A stretch of DNA of 64,000 nt, from positions 1 through 64,000 of the forward strand of contig NZ_JAJEPR010000014.1 in the NCBI RefSeq assembly GCF_020686945.1, in the 5' to 3' direction. The notes below the pieces were generated by a model. It made no database searches and had not been told where the DNA came from. It saw nothing but the letters and a program-made list of their open reading frames with translations. This stretch comes from Limivivens faecihominis (lineage in GTDB: Bacteria > Bacillota > Clostridia > Lachnospirales > Lachnospiraceae). Numbering within the stretch: the first letter of the stretch is position 1; each line of letters opens with the position of its first letter. The translations under genes were made by a program, and so were the position numbers. This document shows positions 48,251-57,251 of this stretch, one piece after another.

Positions 48251-49645
48251 TTATTCTCTCCACACATCTTTCAAAAGCCCCACGGCCTCCCGTATGGCTT
48301 CCTCTTTGAGATTCGCATAGCCTAAGATCACCGTATGGGTCTCTTCTTTTTCTCTGACGTAATAACCGGACAGGCCATAGACCTGGATCCCCGCCTTTTT
48401 TGCCAGGGCGCAGGCCTCGTCTTCCGTTCTTCCGTTCTGGAAACGGACCAGAAGGTGGACTCCTGCATTTTCTCCTGAAATTTCAATTCCGGGGATCTCT
48501 TTTAACCCTTCCAGAAGCACGTCATGACGGTTTTTGTAAACCGCGCGCATCTTATTCAGATGCCGCTCATAGTAGCCTTCCTTCAGGAAACCGGCCACGA
48601 TCCGCTGATCCACCCTCGATACCGTGGAGGAAAAAGCCGTGCCCCGCTCTTTGTAGCACCTGAGAAGCTTTTCCGGCAATACCAGGTAGCTCACACGGAT
48701 CGCAGGAGCGATGGATTTGGAAAAGGTTCCGATATAAATGACCTTTCCGTGGCTGTCGTAGCCCTGGAGCGCCGGAATCGGTTTTCCCTTATAGCGAAAT
48801 TCACTGTCATAATCGTCCTCGATGATGTAGCGCTCCTTGGAGCCGTTCGCCCATTTCAGGAGCTCCAGCCGCCGCTTGATCGGCATTACGGTTCCCAAGG
48901 GATATTGATGGGAGGGCATCACATAGGCGATCTCCGCCCCGGAGGCCTCGAGCTTTTTCACATTCATGCCGGAGCGGTCCATATCGATGACCTGCATGGA
49001 ATTTCCCAGATTTTCAAGAACCTGATAGGCCTTTTTATAGGTAGGGTTCTCCATGGCGATGGAACGCTTCCCCCCGAAAACTGCCTGCAAAAGCATGAGA
49101 AGATAGTCGGTTCCGGCCCCCACCACCACCTGTTCCGGCAGGCAGTTGACGCCCCGGGACTGGTGAAGATGAGCTGCAATCGTGCTTCGAAGCTCCAGCT
49201 CCCCGGCGGGTTCTCCCAGCATGAAAAGCTCCTTCTCGTCGTCCTGCAGAACCACCCGGGACAATTTTCTCCAGGCATTATGCGGAAAACTGTCGAGATC
49301 CACGCCATTAGGCGAAAAATCAAAGCGGTAGTGCTCCCTTTTCACCTCAGCGGGTCTGGCCTCTTCTCTCTCCTTCGCCACGCCTTTATAGATCCCGTCC
49401 AGCTCGCTGACAAAATATCCCCGGCAGGGAGCCGATTCGATATAGCCCTCGGATAAAAGCTGCTCGTAAGCCATATCCACGGTGCTCCGGCTCACCTGGA
49501 GGTACTGGGCCAATTTACGGGTAGAGGGCAGCCTTTCCTGAAAAGGCAGCCCTCCATCTAAAATTTCAGTCTTTATGTGGTTGTAGATCTGTTCGTAAAG
49601 AGGCCGGTCAGAGCCGGTCTCCAGACTGATGGTAAGCTCCGTCAT
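48251..49645 (-). CDS. MocR/PdxR-type regulator (GntR HTH fused to aminotransferase domain)
   Basis: A 464-aa PLP-binding transcription factor. The N-terminal GntR winged helix (about 12-75) includes ERLPSTRKLAQYLQVSRSTV. The class I aminotransferase-like domain follows, with a PLP lysine expected in YIGTFSKSIAPAIR (about 305). PdxR members control vitamin B6 genes and others GABA use; none of these is nearby, so the target is unknown. The glnS stop is only 3 bp upstream (TAA-GGC-ATG) and the ribosome site is poor, implying translational coupling to glnS. Confidence 0.9.
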   Translation of the reverse strand: MTELTISLETGSDRPLYEQIYNHIKTEILDGGLPFQERLPSTRKLAQYLQVSRSTVDMAYEQLLSEGYIESAPCRGYFVSELDGIYKGVAKEREEARPAEVKREHYRFDFSPNGVDLDSFPHNAWRKLSRVVLQDDEKELFMLGEPAGELELRSTIAAHLHQSRGVNCLPEQVVVGAGTDYLLMLLQAVFGGKRSIAMENPTYKKAYQVLENLGNSMQVIDMDRSGMNVKKLEASGAEIAYVMPSHQYPLGTVMPIKRRLELLKWANGSKERYIIEDDYDSEFRYKGKPIPALQGYDSHGKVIYIGTFSKSIAPAIRVSYLVLPEKLLRCYKERGTAFSSTVSRVDQRIVAGFLKEGYYERHLNKMRAVYKNRHDVLLEGLKEIPGIEISGENAGVHLLVRFQNGRTEDEACALAKKAGIQVYGLSGYYVREKEETHTVILGYANLKEEAIREAVGLLKDVWRE

Positions 49646-49648
49646 GCC

Positions 49649-51316
49649 TTAGGCCTTGGGAAGCTTAAAGGAACTCTTCAGGGAAACGATCCGGTTGAAC
49701 ACCAGATTTTTATCCGTGGAATCCTTGGAATCCACGCAGAAGAAACCGTTTCTCACGAACTGGAAGCTGTCGTAAGCCTTCGCACCCTTGAAGTTCGGCT
49801 CCAGATAGCAGTCTTTTACGATGGTCAGAGAATTGGGATTCAGGTTCAGGGAACCGTCCTCATTGTAAACACCCTTGCTCTCATCGATGATGTTCTCATA
49901 GAGACGGCACTCAGCCTTGATGGCGGTGGAAGCATTTACCCAATGAATGGTACCTTTTACTTTTCTGCCGTCCGGTGCGTTTCCGCCCTTGGTCTCGGGA
50001 TCGTAAGTGGCATGGATCACAGTGATGTTGCCATTCTCGTCCTTCTCGCAGCCGGTGCAGGTCACAAAGTAAGCGTTCATAAGACGTACCTCATTGCCCG
50101 GGAAGAGACGGAAATATTTCTTCGGCGGCTCCTCCATGAAGTCCTCAGCCTCGATGTAAAGCTCTTTGCCGAAGGGAACCTCACGGCTTCCAAGCGCCTC
50201 GTTCTCCAGATTGTTCGGAGCGGTCAGGTACTCAACCTGTCCTTCCGGATAGTTGTCGATGACCAGCTTTACCGGATGAAGGATTGCCATCATACGCGGA
50301 GCCTTGGTCTTTAAGTCCTCACGGATGCAGTACTCCAGCATTGCGTAGTCTGCGGAAGACTGAGCTTTGCTGACGCCGCAGAGGTCTACGAACATCTTGA
50401 TGGATTCCGGTGTGAAGCCTCTTCTTCTGAGGGCTGCGATAGAAACCAGTCTCGGATCGTCCCAGCCGTCTACGATGCCTTCCTCAACCAGACGTTTGAT
50501 GTAACGTTTACCGGTAACGACGTTGGTCAGGTAGAGCTTTGCGAACTCGATCTGCTTCGGCGGGAACTCAAACTCACACTCTTTTACGACCCAGTCATAC
50601 AGCGGACGGTGATCCTCAAACTCCAGCGTACAGATGGAATGGGTTACGCCCTCGATGGCATCCTCAATCGGATGAGCGAAATCATACATCGGATAAATGC
50701 ACCAGGTATCGCCGGTACGGTGATGGGTCATATGAGCCACACGGTAGATGATCGGGTCACGCATGTTGATGTTGGGGGATGCCATATCGATCTTGGCACG
50801 GAGCACTTTCTCTCCGTCCTGGTATTTACCGTTTTTCATGTTCTCGAAAAGCTCCAGGTTTTCTTCCACGGAACGATCACGGTAGGGGCTGTTTTTGCCC
50901 GGCTCAGTCAGGGTTCCTCTGTACTCGCGGATCTCCTCCGGAGAGAGGTCGCAGACGTAGGCTTTGCCTTTTTTGATAAGCTTGATGGCATACTCGTACA
51001 TTTTTCCAAAGTAATCGGAAGCGAAGTAGAGTCTGTCCTCCCAGTCGGCGCCCAGCCATTTGATGTCGGCCTTGATGGACTCCACGAACTCCACTTTCTC
51101 TTTCGTGGGGTTGGTGTCGTCGAAACGCATGTTGAATTTGCCGTGATATTTCTGTGCAAGTCCATAATTTAAAAGGATGGATTTCGCATGTCCGATATGA
51201 AGGTATCCGTTGGGCTCTGGCGGGAACCGGGTACAGATCTCTTTATATTTTCCTTCTGCCAAATCCTTCTCTATAATCTGTTCAATAAAATTTTTGGAAA
51301 CTGTTTCGTTCTCCAT
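49649..51316 (-). CDS. glnS: Glutaminyl-tRNA synthetase
   Basis: Charges tRNA-Gln directly. 555 aa with class I signatures FPPEPNGYLHIGHAKSI (HIGH, about 36-52) and a KMSKR-position sequence near 265. The GlnRS-specific DTNPTKEKVEFVESI, the catalytic core and the two C-terminal anticodon-binding barrels are present. ATG at 51316 follows GGAGGAG. Most Firmicutes lack GlnRS and use GatCAB; several Lachnospiraceae have it. The MocR gene is directly downstream. Confidence 0.95.
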   Translation of the reverse strand: MENETVSKNFIEQIIEKDLAEGKYKEICTRFPPEPNGYLHIGHAKSILLNYGLAQKYHGKFNMRFDDTNPTKEKVEFVESIKADIKWLGADWEDRLYFASDYFGKMYEYAIKLIKKGKAYVCDLSPEEIREYRGTLTEPGKNSPYRDRSVEENLELFENMKNGKYQDGEKVLRAKIDMASPNINMRDPIIYRVAHMTHHRTGDTWCIYPMYDFAHPIEDAIEGVTHSICTLEFEDHRPLYDWVVKECEFEFPPKQIEFAKLYLTNVVTGKRYIKRLVEEGIVDGWDDPRLVSIAALRRRGFTPESIKMFVDLCGVSKAQSSADYAMLEYCIREDLKTKAPRMMAILHPVKLVIDNYPEGQVEYLTAPNNLENEALGSREVPFGKELYIEAEDFMEEPPKKYFRLFPGNEVRLMNAYFVTCTGCEKDENGNITVIHATYDPETKGGNAPDGRKVKGTIHWVNASTAIKAECRLYENIIDESKGVYNEDGSLNLNPNSLTIVKDCYLEPNFKGAKAYDSFQFVRNGFFCVDSKDSTDKNLVFNRIVSLKSSFKLPKA

Positions 51317-51370
51317 TCTTTCTCCTCCAGTCATTGCCCAGGGGTAGCCCTGGAAAGTTCATGATAGTTC

Positions 51371-51399
51371 AGTGTACCATAAAGTCTGAAAAAAAACAA
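51371..51399 (-). promoter_or_regulatory. glnS promoter
   Basis: On the minus strand, TTGTTT (51394-51399), 17 bp, TACACT (51371-51376). The leader of about 50 nt is too short for a T-box and has only a small CCAGGG/CCCTGG hairpin. Confidence 0.65.
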
Positions 51400-51407
51400 C
51401 GCATGAA

Positions 51408-51436
51408 TTGTATTCCCCGGCAAAAAATGCTATGAT
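51408..51436 (+). promoter_or_regulatory. Lipid kinase gene promoter
   Basis: TTGTAT (51408-51413), 17 bp, TATGAT (51431-51436), divergent from the glnS promoter. Confidence 0.7.
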
Positions 51437-51471
51437 ACCCCTGTAACGATCTGACACAAAAGGAGTTTCCC

Positions 51472-52389
51472 ATGTATTATTTTATTATAAACCCCAATTC
51501 CAGTTCCGGAAAAGGACTTCTGATCTGGAAATCCATCGAGCCTGTCTTAAAGGAGCGAAACGTTGACTATCATCCTTTTTTCACGAAGGACAGAGAGAGC
51601 ACGGCCCATCTGGTCAAAAGGCTCTGCACGGAAAAAGCTCCGGCAACCATCGTGGCTGTGGGCGGAGACGGCACGGTGAACGATGTGCTGAACGGCCTTG
51701 CCAATTTTGAAAATATCACCTTCGGCTACATTCCTTCCGGCTCCGGAAACGACCTGGCCCGGGGCCTTCATCTGGAAACGGATCCCGAAAAAGCGCTGGA
51801 GCGCATCCTCTCCCCCACCCGGACAGAATCGCTTCGGATCGCTTCTGTCTCCACCCCGGCTTTTTCCCGGCGTTTTCTCGTGAGCAGCGGTCTGGGCTTT
51901 GACGCCGCAGTCTGCGAGGGCGCTCTCCATTCCAGATTTAAGAAATTTCTGAATCAGCTTCATCTCGGAAAGCTCACCTACACAGGCATCGCTTTAAAGG
52001 AACTCTTCCTCTCCCACTGTCCGAAGGCAAAGCTCATTCTGGACGAGGCGACCGTCGTCGAAGTTCCGGCCATGTTTTTCACCGCTGCCATGAACCTCCC
52101 CTACGAGGGTGGCGGCTTTCAGTTCTGCCCGAAAGCGGATCCCAAAGACGACCGGCTGGATCTGATCCTCGTGGAAAAAATGCCAAAACTCAAAATCCTG
52201 TGCCTCCTTCCCACAGCCTTCTTCGGAAAGCACACCCGTTTCCACGGCGTCCACATCTATACCTTCAAAGAGGCAACACTTATCACAGAACGGCCTCTTT
52301 TCCTGCATACGGACGGCGAAATCCCCGGGAAAACCATGGAAGCGACCTGGCGGCTGCTGTCGGAAAAGCTTTCCATGATTTTAGAATAG
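51472..52389 (+). CDS. Diacylglycerol/lipid kinase family protein
   Basis: A 305-aa YegS/DagK-type lipid kinase. N-terminal NPNSSSGKG (about 7-15) and VAVGGDGTVNDVLNGL (about 62-77) form the nucleotide site. GYIPSGSGNDLARGL (about 84-98) and the C-terminal HTDGE motif are present. Probably phosphorylates diacylglycerol or a related lipid for phospholipid or lipoteichoic acid turnover; specificity is not decided by sequence. AAGGAG lies seven bases before the ATG. Confidence 0.9.
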   Translation: MYYFIINPNSSSGKGLLIWKSIEPVLKERNVDYHPFFTKDRESTAHLVKRLCTEKAPATIVAVGGDGTVNDVLNGLANFENITFGYIPSGSGNDLARGLHLETDPEKALERILSPTRTESLRIASVSTPAFSRRFLVSSGLGFDAAVCEGALHSRFKKFLNQLHLGKLTYTGIALKELFLSHCPKAKLILDEATVVEVPAMFFTAAMNLPYEGGGFQFCPKADPKDDRLDLILVEKMPKLKILCLLPTAFFGKHTRFHGVHIYTFKEATLITERPLFLHTDGEIPGKTMEATWRLLSEKLSMILE

Positions 52390-52404
52390 TCATATTTCCC
52401 CAAC

Positions 52405-52448
52405 AAAAAATCAGACTATGCAAATTGGACTGCACAGTCTGATTTTTT
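52405..52448. terminator. Bidirectional terminator
   Basis: AAAAAATCAGACT pairs with AGTCTGATTTTTT, with a further TGCA/TGCA pairing inside. It serves the lipid kinase gene (+) and the GT2 gene (-). Confidence 0.9.
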
Positions 52449-52459
52449 GTTATACTTTT

Positions 52460-53479
52460 TTAGTTGAAACCGAAGAATTTCTGAGTCAGCTGGTAAGCGG
52501 CAACGGAAACTTTTCTTCCTCCCTTGCCCGGCAGGTTCATGGCCCGGCCCAGGAGGCTGTGGCGCAGTTTATAATAGAGACGAAGATCCGCTCTCTTTAA
52601 GTACTGCCAGAGCTCCTGCTTTTTCTCAAAGTTTTCATCCGTGCCGGAACGAAGCAGCAGCACAGAGGAAATGGTTGTGATGATATCCAGATAACTCATC
52701 ATATAGTTTCTCAGGCGTTTGTCCTTGATATTCCGCCCGGCCATAAAGTCAATCATGATCTTGTTCACGCGGATCTGCTGGTCGATACGGCCGATCATGA
52801 TGGTCTCGTTGACGGACTGATCCTCTCTTCCGATAAAGTAGTGGTAGAACTCCGCATCGAGGTAGTAGAGCTTCTTCACGAAGGGAAGGGGCTGGAACAC
52901 GAAAATGTTGTCCACATAGAAGGTGTGTTTCGGCAGTTTCAGACCGCACTCTCTCAGAAGGCCTGTCCGGTAGATCACGGAATGCATAAGGATATAGTGG
53001 CCCAGACGCATGTTTCCCATCTCTTCCCAGGTGAATACCCGTTCTGTGGGCATGGCGGAGTGGTACTGCATGATCCGTTTTCTCTTCTGGCCAACTTTGT
53101 CGTAAATATAGTTGCTGATGAACATATCGACTGTGTCAGGTCCGGCGATGAGTTCTTTTAAGAGGCCGATGATCTTTAAGAGGACATCGGAATCCACCCA
53201 GTCATCGCTGTCCACCACCTTGAAGTAGACGCCGCTGGCATTGGCGATACCGGTATTTACAGCCTCGCCATGACCGCCATTCTCCTGATGGATAGCTTTC
53301 ACAATCGTGGGATATTTTTCCTGGTAGGAATCCGCGATGGCTGCGGTATTATCCTTCTTGGAACCGTCGTCCACAATGAGGATTTCGATATCCTCACCGC
53401 CCGGAAGCAGGGATTCTATACATTTTCTCATGTAAGCTTCAGAATTGTAGCAGGGAATTGCCACAGATAAAATTTTCAT
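52460..53479 (-). CDS. Family 2 glycosyltransferase
   Basis: A 339-aa GT-A enzyme. SVAIPCYNSEAYMRKCIESLL (N-terminus, shown in part), ILIVDDGSKKDNTA (about 34-47), the DxD motif VVDSDDWVDSDVL (about 90) and the acceptor-side YVDNIFV. No membrane helix. Likely transfers a sugar to a cell-wall or capsular polymer; donor and acceptor unknown. Start at ATG 53479, with TTGGAG six bases upstream; 12 bp after mutY. Confidence 0.9.
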   Translation of the reverse strand: MKILSVAIPCYNSEAYMRKCIESLLPGGEDIEILIVDDGSKKDNTAAIADSYQEKYPTIVKAIHQENGGHGEAVNTGIANASGVYFKVVDSDDWVDSDVLLKIIGLLKELIAGPDTVDMFISNYIYDKVGQKRKRIMQYHSAMPTERVFTWEEMGNMRLGHYILMHSVIYRTGLLRECGLKLPKHTFYVDNIFVFQPLPFVKKLYYLDAEFYHYFIGREDQSVNETIMIGRIDQQIRVNKIMIDFMAGRNIKDKRLRNYMMSYLDIITTISSVLLLRSGTDENFEKKQELWQYLKRADLRLYYKLRHSLLGRAMNLPGKGGRKVSVAAYQLTQKFFGFN

Positions 53480-53491
53480 ATCGTTCTCCAA

Positions 53492-54544
53492 TCATTTCTT
53501 TTTTCTTAAGAAGTCCACATAGGCCGCAAAGGCGGAGGGAATGGGATATTCCTGCTCCAGCCGGTCCGGTTCCACAAAAAGGAAGGGCTCCTTTTTTCCG
53601 GTTTCTTTGTCTTCCAGACGGACCTGATAGCCCGTCATCTGCCATTCCACATGGCTGAAAATATGTTTTGCCCCGGGAAGTTCCCGGATGTGCAGCGGAG
53701 AAAAACCTTCTTCTTTCAGATATTCCAGCACCTCTTCCCGGCTAAGATTCCCGGAGAGATTCGGAAGCTCATAAAGTCCCGACAGAAGGCCTTTGGTCGG
53801 CCGTTTCCGGATGGCCCGGTCGTCCCCTCTTAAAAGGACCAGCACGGTCCGTTCTTCCACTCTTCTCGGCTTTTTCGCCGCTTTCTTCGGAAACTCCAGC
53901 TCGATGCCGTCCCGGTGGCCCCGGCAGAGATTTTTCAGCGGGCACTCCTCGCATCTGGCCTGTCCGTTTGGCACGCACACCGTCGCCCCGAGCTCCATCA
54001 GAGCCTGATTAAAGGCACCGGGTCTGTCCTGCGGCATCACGGCCTGAAGCGCCGTCTCCACGGATTTTTTTACAGACTGCTTTAGGATATCCCGGTCATC
54101 CTCCGTCACCCGGGAGAGGACTCTCAAAACATTTCCATCCACCGCCGGATAGCATTTTCCATAGGCGATGGAGAGGACCGCTCCCGCCGTGTAGGAACCG
54201 ATACCCGGAAGAGCCAGAACCGCCTCGTAATCCTTCGGCATGACTCCTTCGTACTCTTCCACAAGAATCTCCGCCGCCTTTTTAAGATTTCGCGCCCGGT
54301 TGTAATAGCCTAAGCCCTCCCAGAGCTTTAAAAGGCGCTCCTCCGGACAGGCTGCAAGCTCCCGGATCCCCGGCAGCGCTTCCATAAAACGTTCATAGTA
54401 AGGCTTCACCGCCTCCACCCTGGTCTGCTGTAGCATGATCTCCGAGACCCAGACCCGGTAGGCCGTAGGCTTTTCCCGCCAGGGCAGGATCCTCGCATGC
54501 TCGTCATACCAGGAAAGCAGCGGCTCCGCCAATTGTTCCAACAT
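53492..54544 (-). CDS. mutY: A/G-specific adenine glycosylase
   Basis: Removes adenine mispaired with 8-oxoguanine. 350 aa. N-terminal WYDEHARILPWR and SEIMLQQTRVEAVKPYY (about 38); helix-hairpin-helix with LPGIGSYTAGAVLSIAYGK (catalytic Asp in PAVDGNVLRV); iron-sulfur cluster CEECPLKNLC preceded by a fourth Cys in GATVCVPNGQARC. A C-terminal MutT-like domain recognises 8-oxoG. ATG at 54544 has AGGAG eight bases upstream; the ATG at 54568 lies at the predicted transcript start. Confidence 0.95.
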   Translation of the reverse strand: MLEQLAEPLLSWYDEHARILPWREKPTAYRVWVSEIMLQQTRVEAVKPYYERFMEALPGIRELAACPEERLLKLWEGLGYYNRARNLKKAAEILVEEYEGVMPKDYEAVLALPGIGSYTAGAVLSIAYGKCYPAVDGNVLRVLSRVTEDDRDILKQSVKKSVETALQAVMPQDRPGAFNQALMELGATVCVPNGQARCEECPLKNLCRGHRDGIELEFPKKAAKKPRRVEERTVLVLLRGDDRAIRKRPTKGLLSGLYELPNLSGNLSREEVLEYLKEEGFSPLHIRELPGAKHIFSHVEWQMTGYQVRLEDKETGKKEPFLFVEPDRLEQEYPIPSAFAAYVDFLRKKK

Positions 54545-54573
54545 ATCATTTTCTCCTAGTTTTTTCATGAGGT

Positions 54574-54603
54574 ATTATAGTGAAATTTTCCCGCGTTTGT
54601 CAA
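54574..54603 (-). promoter_or_regulatory. mutY promoter
   Basis: On the minus strand, consensus TTGACA (54598-54603), 18 bp, consensus TATAAT (54574-54579). Confidence 0.85.
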
Positions 54604-54615
54604 GGAAAATAGGCT

Positions 54616-54778
54616 TAGTGTACTGTATCATTCACTTTCAGTATAATGACGCCGAATGAATTTTTATTCTGCAAGACGGAGGAATGAGGCGATGCGGTGG
54701 CATCGTCGATTGACGACAACGCAGCAGATGAAAATTCAGGCAAGTCATTATGCGAAATGTGAGTGAGACAGTACACTA
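54616..54778. mobile_element. MITE-like foldback element, 163 bp
   Basis: The ends TAGTGTACTGT and ACAGTACACTA are perfect inverted repeats, and imperfect pairing continues for at least 34 bp and then through much of the element (TTATTCTGC near 54661-54669 against GCAGCAGATGAAAATTC), with a GATGC-GGTG-GCATC centre. No ORF. TA at both ends could be the target duplication, as in IS630/mariner-derived MITEs. It ends two bases from the stop codon of the L,D-transpeptidase gene. A second partial copy is at 1-74. Confidence 0.85.
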
Positions 54779-54780
54779 CA

Positions 54781-56208
54781 TCACCGATAATAACAGATAA
54801 TGGGGTAGCCCGCGCTGATGTTTTCATACATCTGGGCAGCCGCCCAGGTGGGCATGTTCACACAGCCGTGTGAACCGCTGTAGGTGTAAATGTTTCCCCC
54901 GAAAGACCCTCTCCAGCTGGCGTCATGGAAACCGATACCTCCGTTAAAGGGCATCCAGTAAGTCACCGGTGTCTCGTAGGAATCCCCCGGCGTGTCGCTC
55001 TTTAAGACGAAAGGCGAGGTCTTATAATAGAGGGAATAGACTCCAGGAGGGGTCGTATTTCCCTTGGATGTGTCCCCGGAAACGAAATCACACTCCAGAA
55101 TCACCACGCCGTCCCGGTACATCCAGAGATGCTGGCGGCTCAAATCCACTTCCACATAGGAATTTCCCAGGTCACAGTTCCTTCTGGTGGAGGCGGTCTG
55201 AGCGTAAACTGGCTCCCGCTCCACCTGAAGGCCGTCCTTTAGAATAGAAAGAAGCTGTTCATTTTCCGCATTCTGGTCGATGAGCCAGCCGTAAGCTCCG
55301 CCGCTGACTTCCACAGTACTGCCGTCATGAGTCTTAAAGCTTCTCGTTTTTCCATAAGTATCATATTTCTGCGCCAGACCGTAGACATACTCGGCCACCG
55401 CATCGGAATCCAGCGTGACCGTGCCGTCCTCATCCACCTTCAGCCAGTTGTTGATTGCGCTTCCGTCGAGCGTCTCCTTCTGATCTCCGAAATCATAGGT
55501 CACACGGACGCTGGTGTAATGATAGAGACGCTCATATTTTTTCCGGAGAACCGGATCCCCGGAGGTGAGCGACGGCTTCTCATAGCAGTCCTCCGCATCC
55601 AGATCTACCGTGGTCTTCCCGGTCTCGATGGCTTTTCTGATGACGGCCTCCGCCTTTTCCCGGATGACCTTCTGGCCCTGCTGCTCTTTTTTCAGCTCAT
55701 AGGTAGTGCCGTTGAAGGTGAGCTTCGCATCCTCCGGTGCCTTCTCCACCTGGGGTTTGAAGCAGGTCAGGCCGTCTATGGCTGTCTTCAGCGCGGAGAC
55801 ATTGTAGGTCGCGGCCGACGCAAACTCATAGGAAAAGCTCTTGACGAGCATCAGCGGCCATTTATATGCCTTCTGATCCTCCTTAAAACCCTTGATCTCC
55901 CCCGCGGACGCATACTCATAACCGATGTCCGCCGCCTGGATCGTATCCTCGCTGCCGCCCCGCTCCTTGACCAGCAGCCTGTACTTCGCCACCTGTGAGG
56001 CCACGATCGCTTCCACCTCCTCCACGGTGTCATAGGAGGCCTCGATGGAATTGATCGTGGTGCCTGTGAAAAATTTATCCTTAAAATAAAAGATCCCACA
56101 GGCGTAGATCACCCCCGCGACCAGACAGACCAGAACCAAGGTGATTCCCGTGGCCGTCTTCCACCGGCTTTTTTTCTTTTTTGGCGCTTCTGCAAATACT
56201 TCTCTCAT
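54781..56208 (-). CDS. L,D-transpeptidase (YkuD) with peptidoglycan-binding repeats
   Basis: Makes 3-3 crosslinks or anchors in peptidoglycan. The basic N-terminus (KKKKSRWK) precedes a signal-anchor helix (ITLVLVCLVAGVIYACGIFYF). Two PG_binding_4 domains follow (about 60-290). The C-terminal YkuD domain has the catalytic motif with His and Cys in FHDASWRGSFGGNIY-SGSHGCVNMP (SHGCVN, last 35 residues). ATG at 56208 gives 475 aa; the frame is open to 56253, but that ATG overlaps a likely -10 (TATGAT). The MITE touches its 3' end. Confidence 0.92.
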   Translation of the reverse strand: MREVFAEAPKKKKSRWKTATGITLVLVCLVAGVIYACGIFYFKDKFFTGTTINSIEASYDTVEEVEAIVASQVAKYRLLVKERGGSEDTIQAADIGYEYASAGEIKGFKEDQKAYKWPLMLVKSFSYEFASAATYNVSALKTAIDGLTCFKPQVEKAPEDAKLTFNGTTYELKKEQQGQKVIREKAEAVIRKAIETGKTTVDLDAEDCYEKPSLTSGDPVLRKKYERLYHYTSVRVTYDFGDQKETLDGSAINNWLKVDEDGTVTLDSDAVAEYVYGLAQKYDTYGKTRSFKTHDGSTVEVSGGAYGWLIDQNAENEQLLSILKDGLQVEREPVYAQTASTRRNCDLGNSYVEVDLSRQHLWMYRDGVVILECDFVSGDTSKGNTTPPGVYSLYYKTSPFVLKSDTPGDSYETPVTYWMPFNGGIGFHDASWRGSFGGNIYTYSGSHGCVNMPTWAAAQMYENISAGYPIICYYR

Positions 56209-56303
56209 GTCTTCTTCCCTTTTATCCCTTTTTATTATCATGTCTTCTATCATACCATTTTCCGGGTATCAGAAAAAGCTCTTTCCCTCATATTCAGATA
56301 AAA

Positions 56304-57200
56304 TTAAGATTCATCGGTTCTGCTGATATAAGTGGCGTAGCCCAGGCTTTTTAAGACCTGTTCCATCTTCACCGCATTGTCCAGTCTCTCATAGTTTCCC
56401 ACCCATACCAGGAAGAGATCCTCGCTCTTTCCGATCTCTGCCGGAAAACGCTGTCTTAAGAGCTTCTGATAAAGGCTCCAGGCGTTCTCTTCCCGCCGGA
56501 AAGCCCCTGTCTGGACGCGGTAACGGGTGCTTGCGGGGCGGTTCCAGGCCATATTTTCTGTCTGGCTCTTCCAGGCGGTATTCTCAGAAGGAGCTTCTGC
56601 CTGACGGTTCCAGGCGGTGTCCTCGGAGTAGACTCTCTCCGCGCTCTCGGTTCCGCCCGAGAGGTAGCCGTTTTCCCGGAGCGTTTTCAGGATGCCGTCG
56701 GCAATGGCCCGGGCCACCCCGTCAAAATTCTGATCCAGAAGCTCGTTGTCCGCCCGGGTGTTGATAAAGCCCACTTCGATGAGGGCTGCAGGCATTTTTG
56801 TCCGTCTTAAGACTACAAGGCCCGGCCGCTCCCGAATGCCGAGATTCTGAAAGCCCGCCTGGGCGAGCTCTCTGTTAATATTCTCCGCCAGCGCTTTTTT
56901 TATCCCCGACTCATCGTAGACCAGGGTCTCCACACCGGAGTACTGGTCATTTTCCGGGCTGGAATTTCTATGAATAGAGATAAAAAGATCCGCCCCGGCC
57001 TGATTGCCCTTCTGGGCCTTCTGAAAAGGCGTCTCATAACTGTCGTCGGTCCTGGTGTAGACCACGTCCACGCCGTTTTCCGCCAGGATACTTCCCACTG
57101 CCAGGGCAAGAGCAAGATTGTCATCTTTTTCCTGTCTTCCCTCATACACCGCTCCCGGATCGCTGCCTCCGTGACCGGCGTCCACCACCACTTTTGCCAT
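56304..57200 (-). CDS. N-acetylmuramoyl-L-alanine amidase with C-terminal SPOR domain
   Basis: A zinc amidase that cleaves peptide from glycan. Amidase_3 domain (about 1-175): VVVDAGHGGSDPGA (His ligand), FISIHRNSS (second His) and ALIEVGFIN (catalytic Glu). A linker with three AWNR/AWKS-type repeats (about 196-222) leads to a SPOR domain (YRVQTGAFRREENAW onward). 298 aa. No signal peptide or anchor is visible, which is odd for a wall enzyme and resembles CwlC-type mother-cell amidases. Its ribosome site is inside the hairpin at 57208-57243. Confidence 0.92.
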   Translation of the reverse strand: MAKVVVDAGHGGSDPGAVYEGRQEKDDNLALALAVGSILAENGVDVVYTRTDDSYETPFQKAQKGNQAGADLFISIHRNSSPENDQYSGVETLVYDESGIKKALAENINRELAQAGFQNLGIRERPGLVVLRRTKMPAALIEVGFINTRADNELLDQNFDGVARAIADGILKTLRENGYLSGGTESAERVYSEDTAWNRQAEAPSENTAWKSQTENMAWNRPASTRYRVQTGAFRREENAWSLYQKLLRQRFPAEIGKSEDLFLVWVGNYERLDNAVKMEQVLKSLGYATYISRTDES

Positions 57201-57243
57201 AAAAAAACTCCTGCATATCCTTTCTTTTCAGCATATGCAGGAG
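57201..57243 (-). terminator. Terminator-type hairpin embedding the amidase Shine-Dalgarno
   Basis: On the minus strand CTCCTGCATAT pairs perfectly with ATATGCAGGAG around a 14-nt loop, then TTTTTTT and the amidase ATG. The GGAG of the 3' arm is the ribosome site and the T-run is its spacer. It starts 8 nt after the ATPase stop codon. Confidence 0.88.
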
Positions 57244-57251
57244 CAATCGAT

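Noticed and set aside
51317..51400. T-box leader before glnS
   Set aside because: The predicted leader is about 50 nt, too short, and lacks a T-box motif and terminator.
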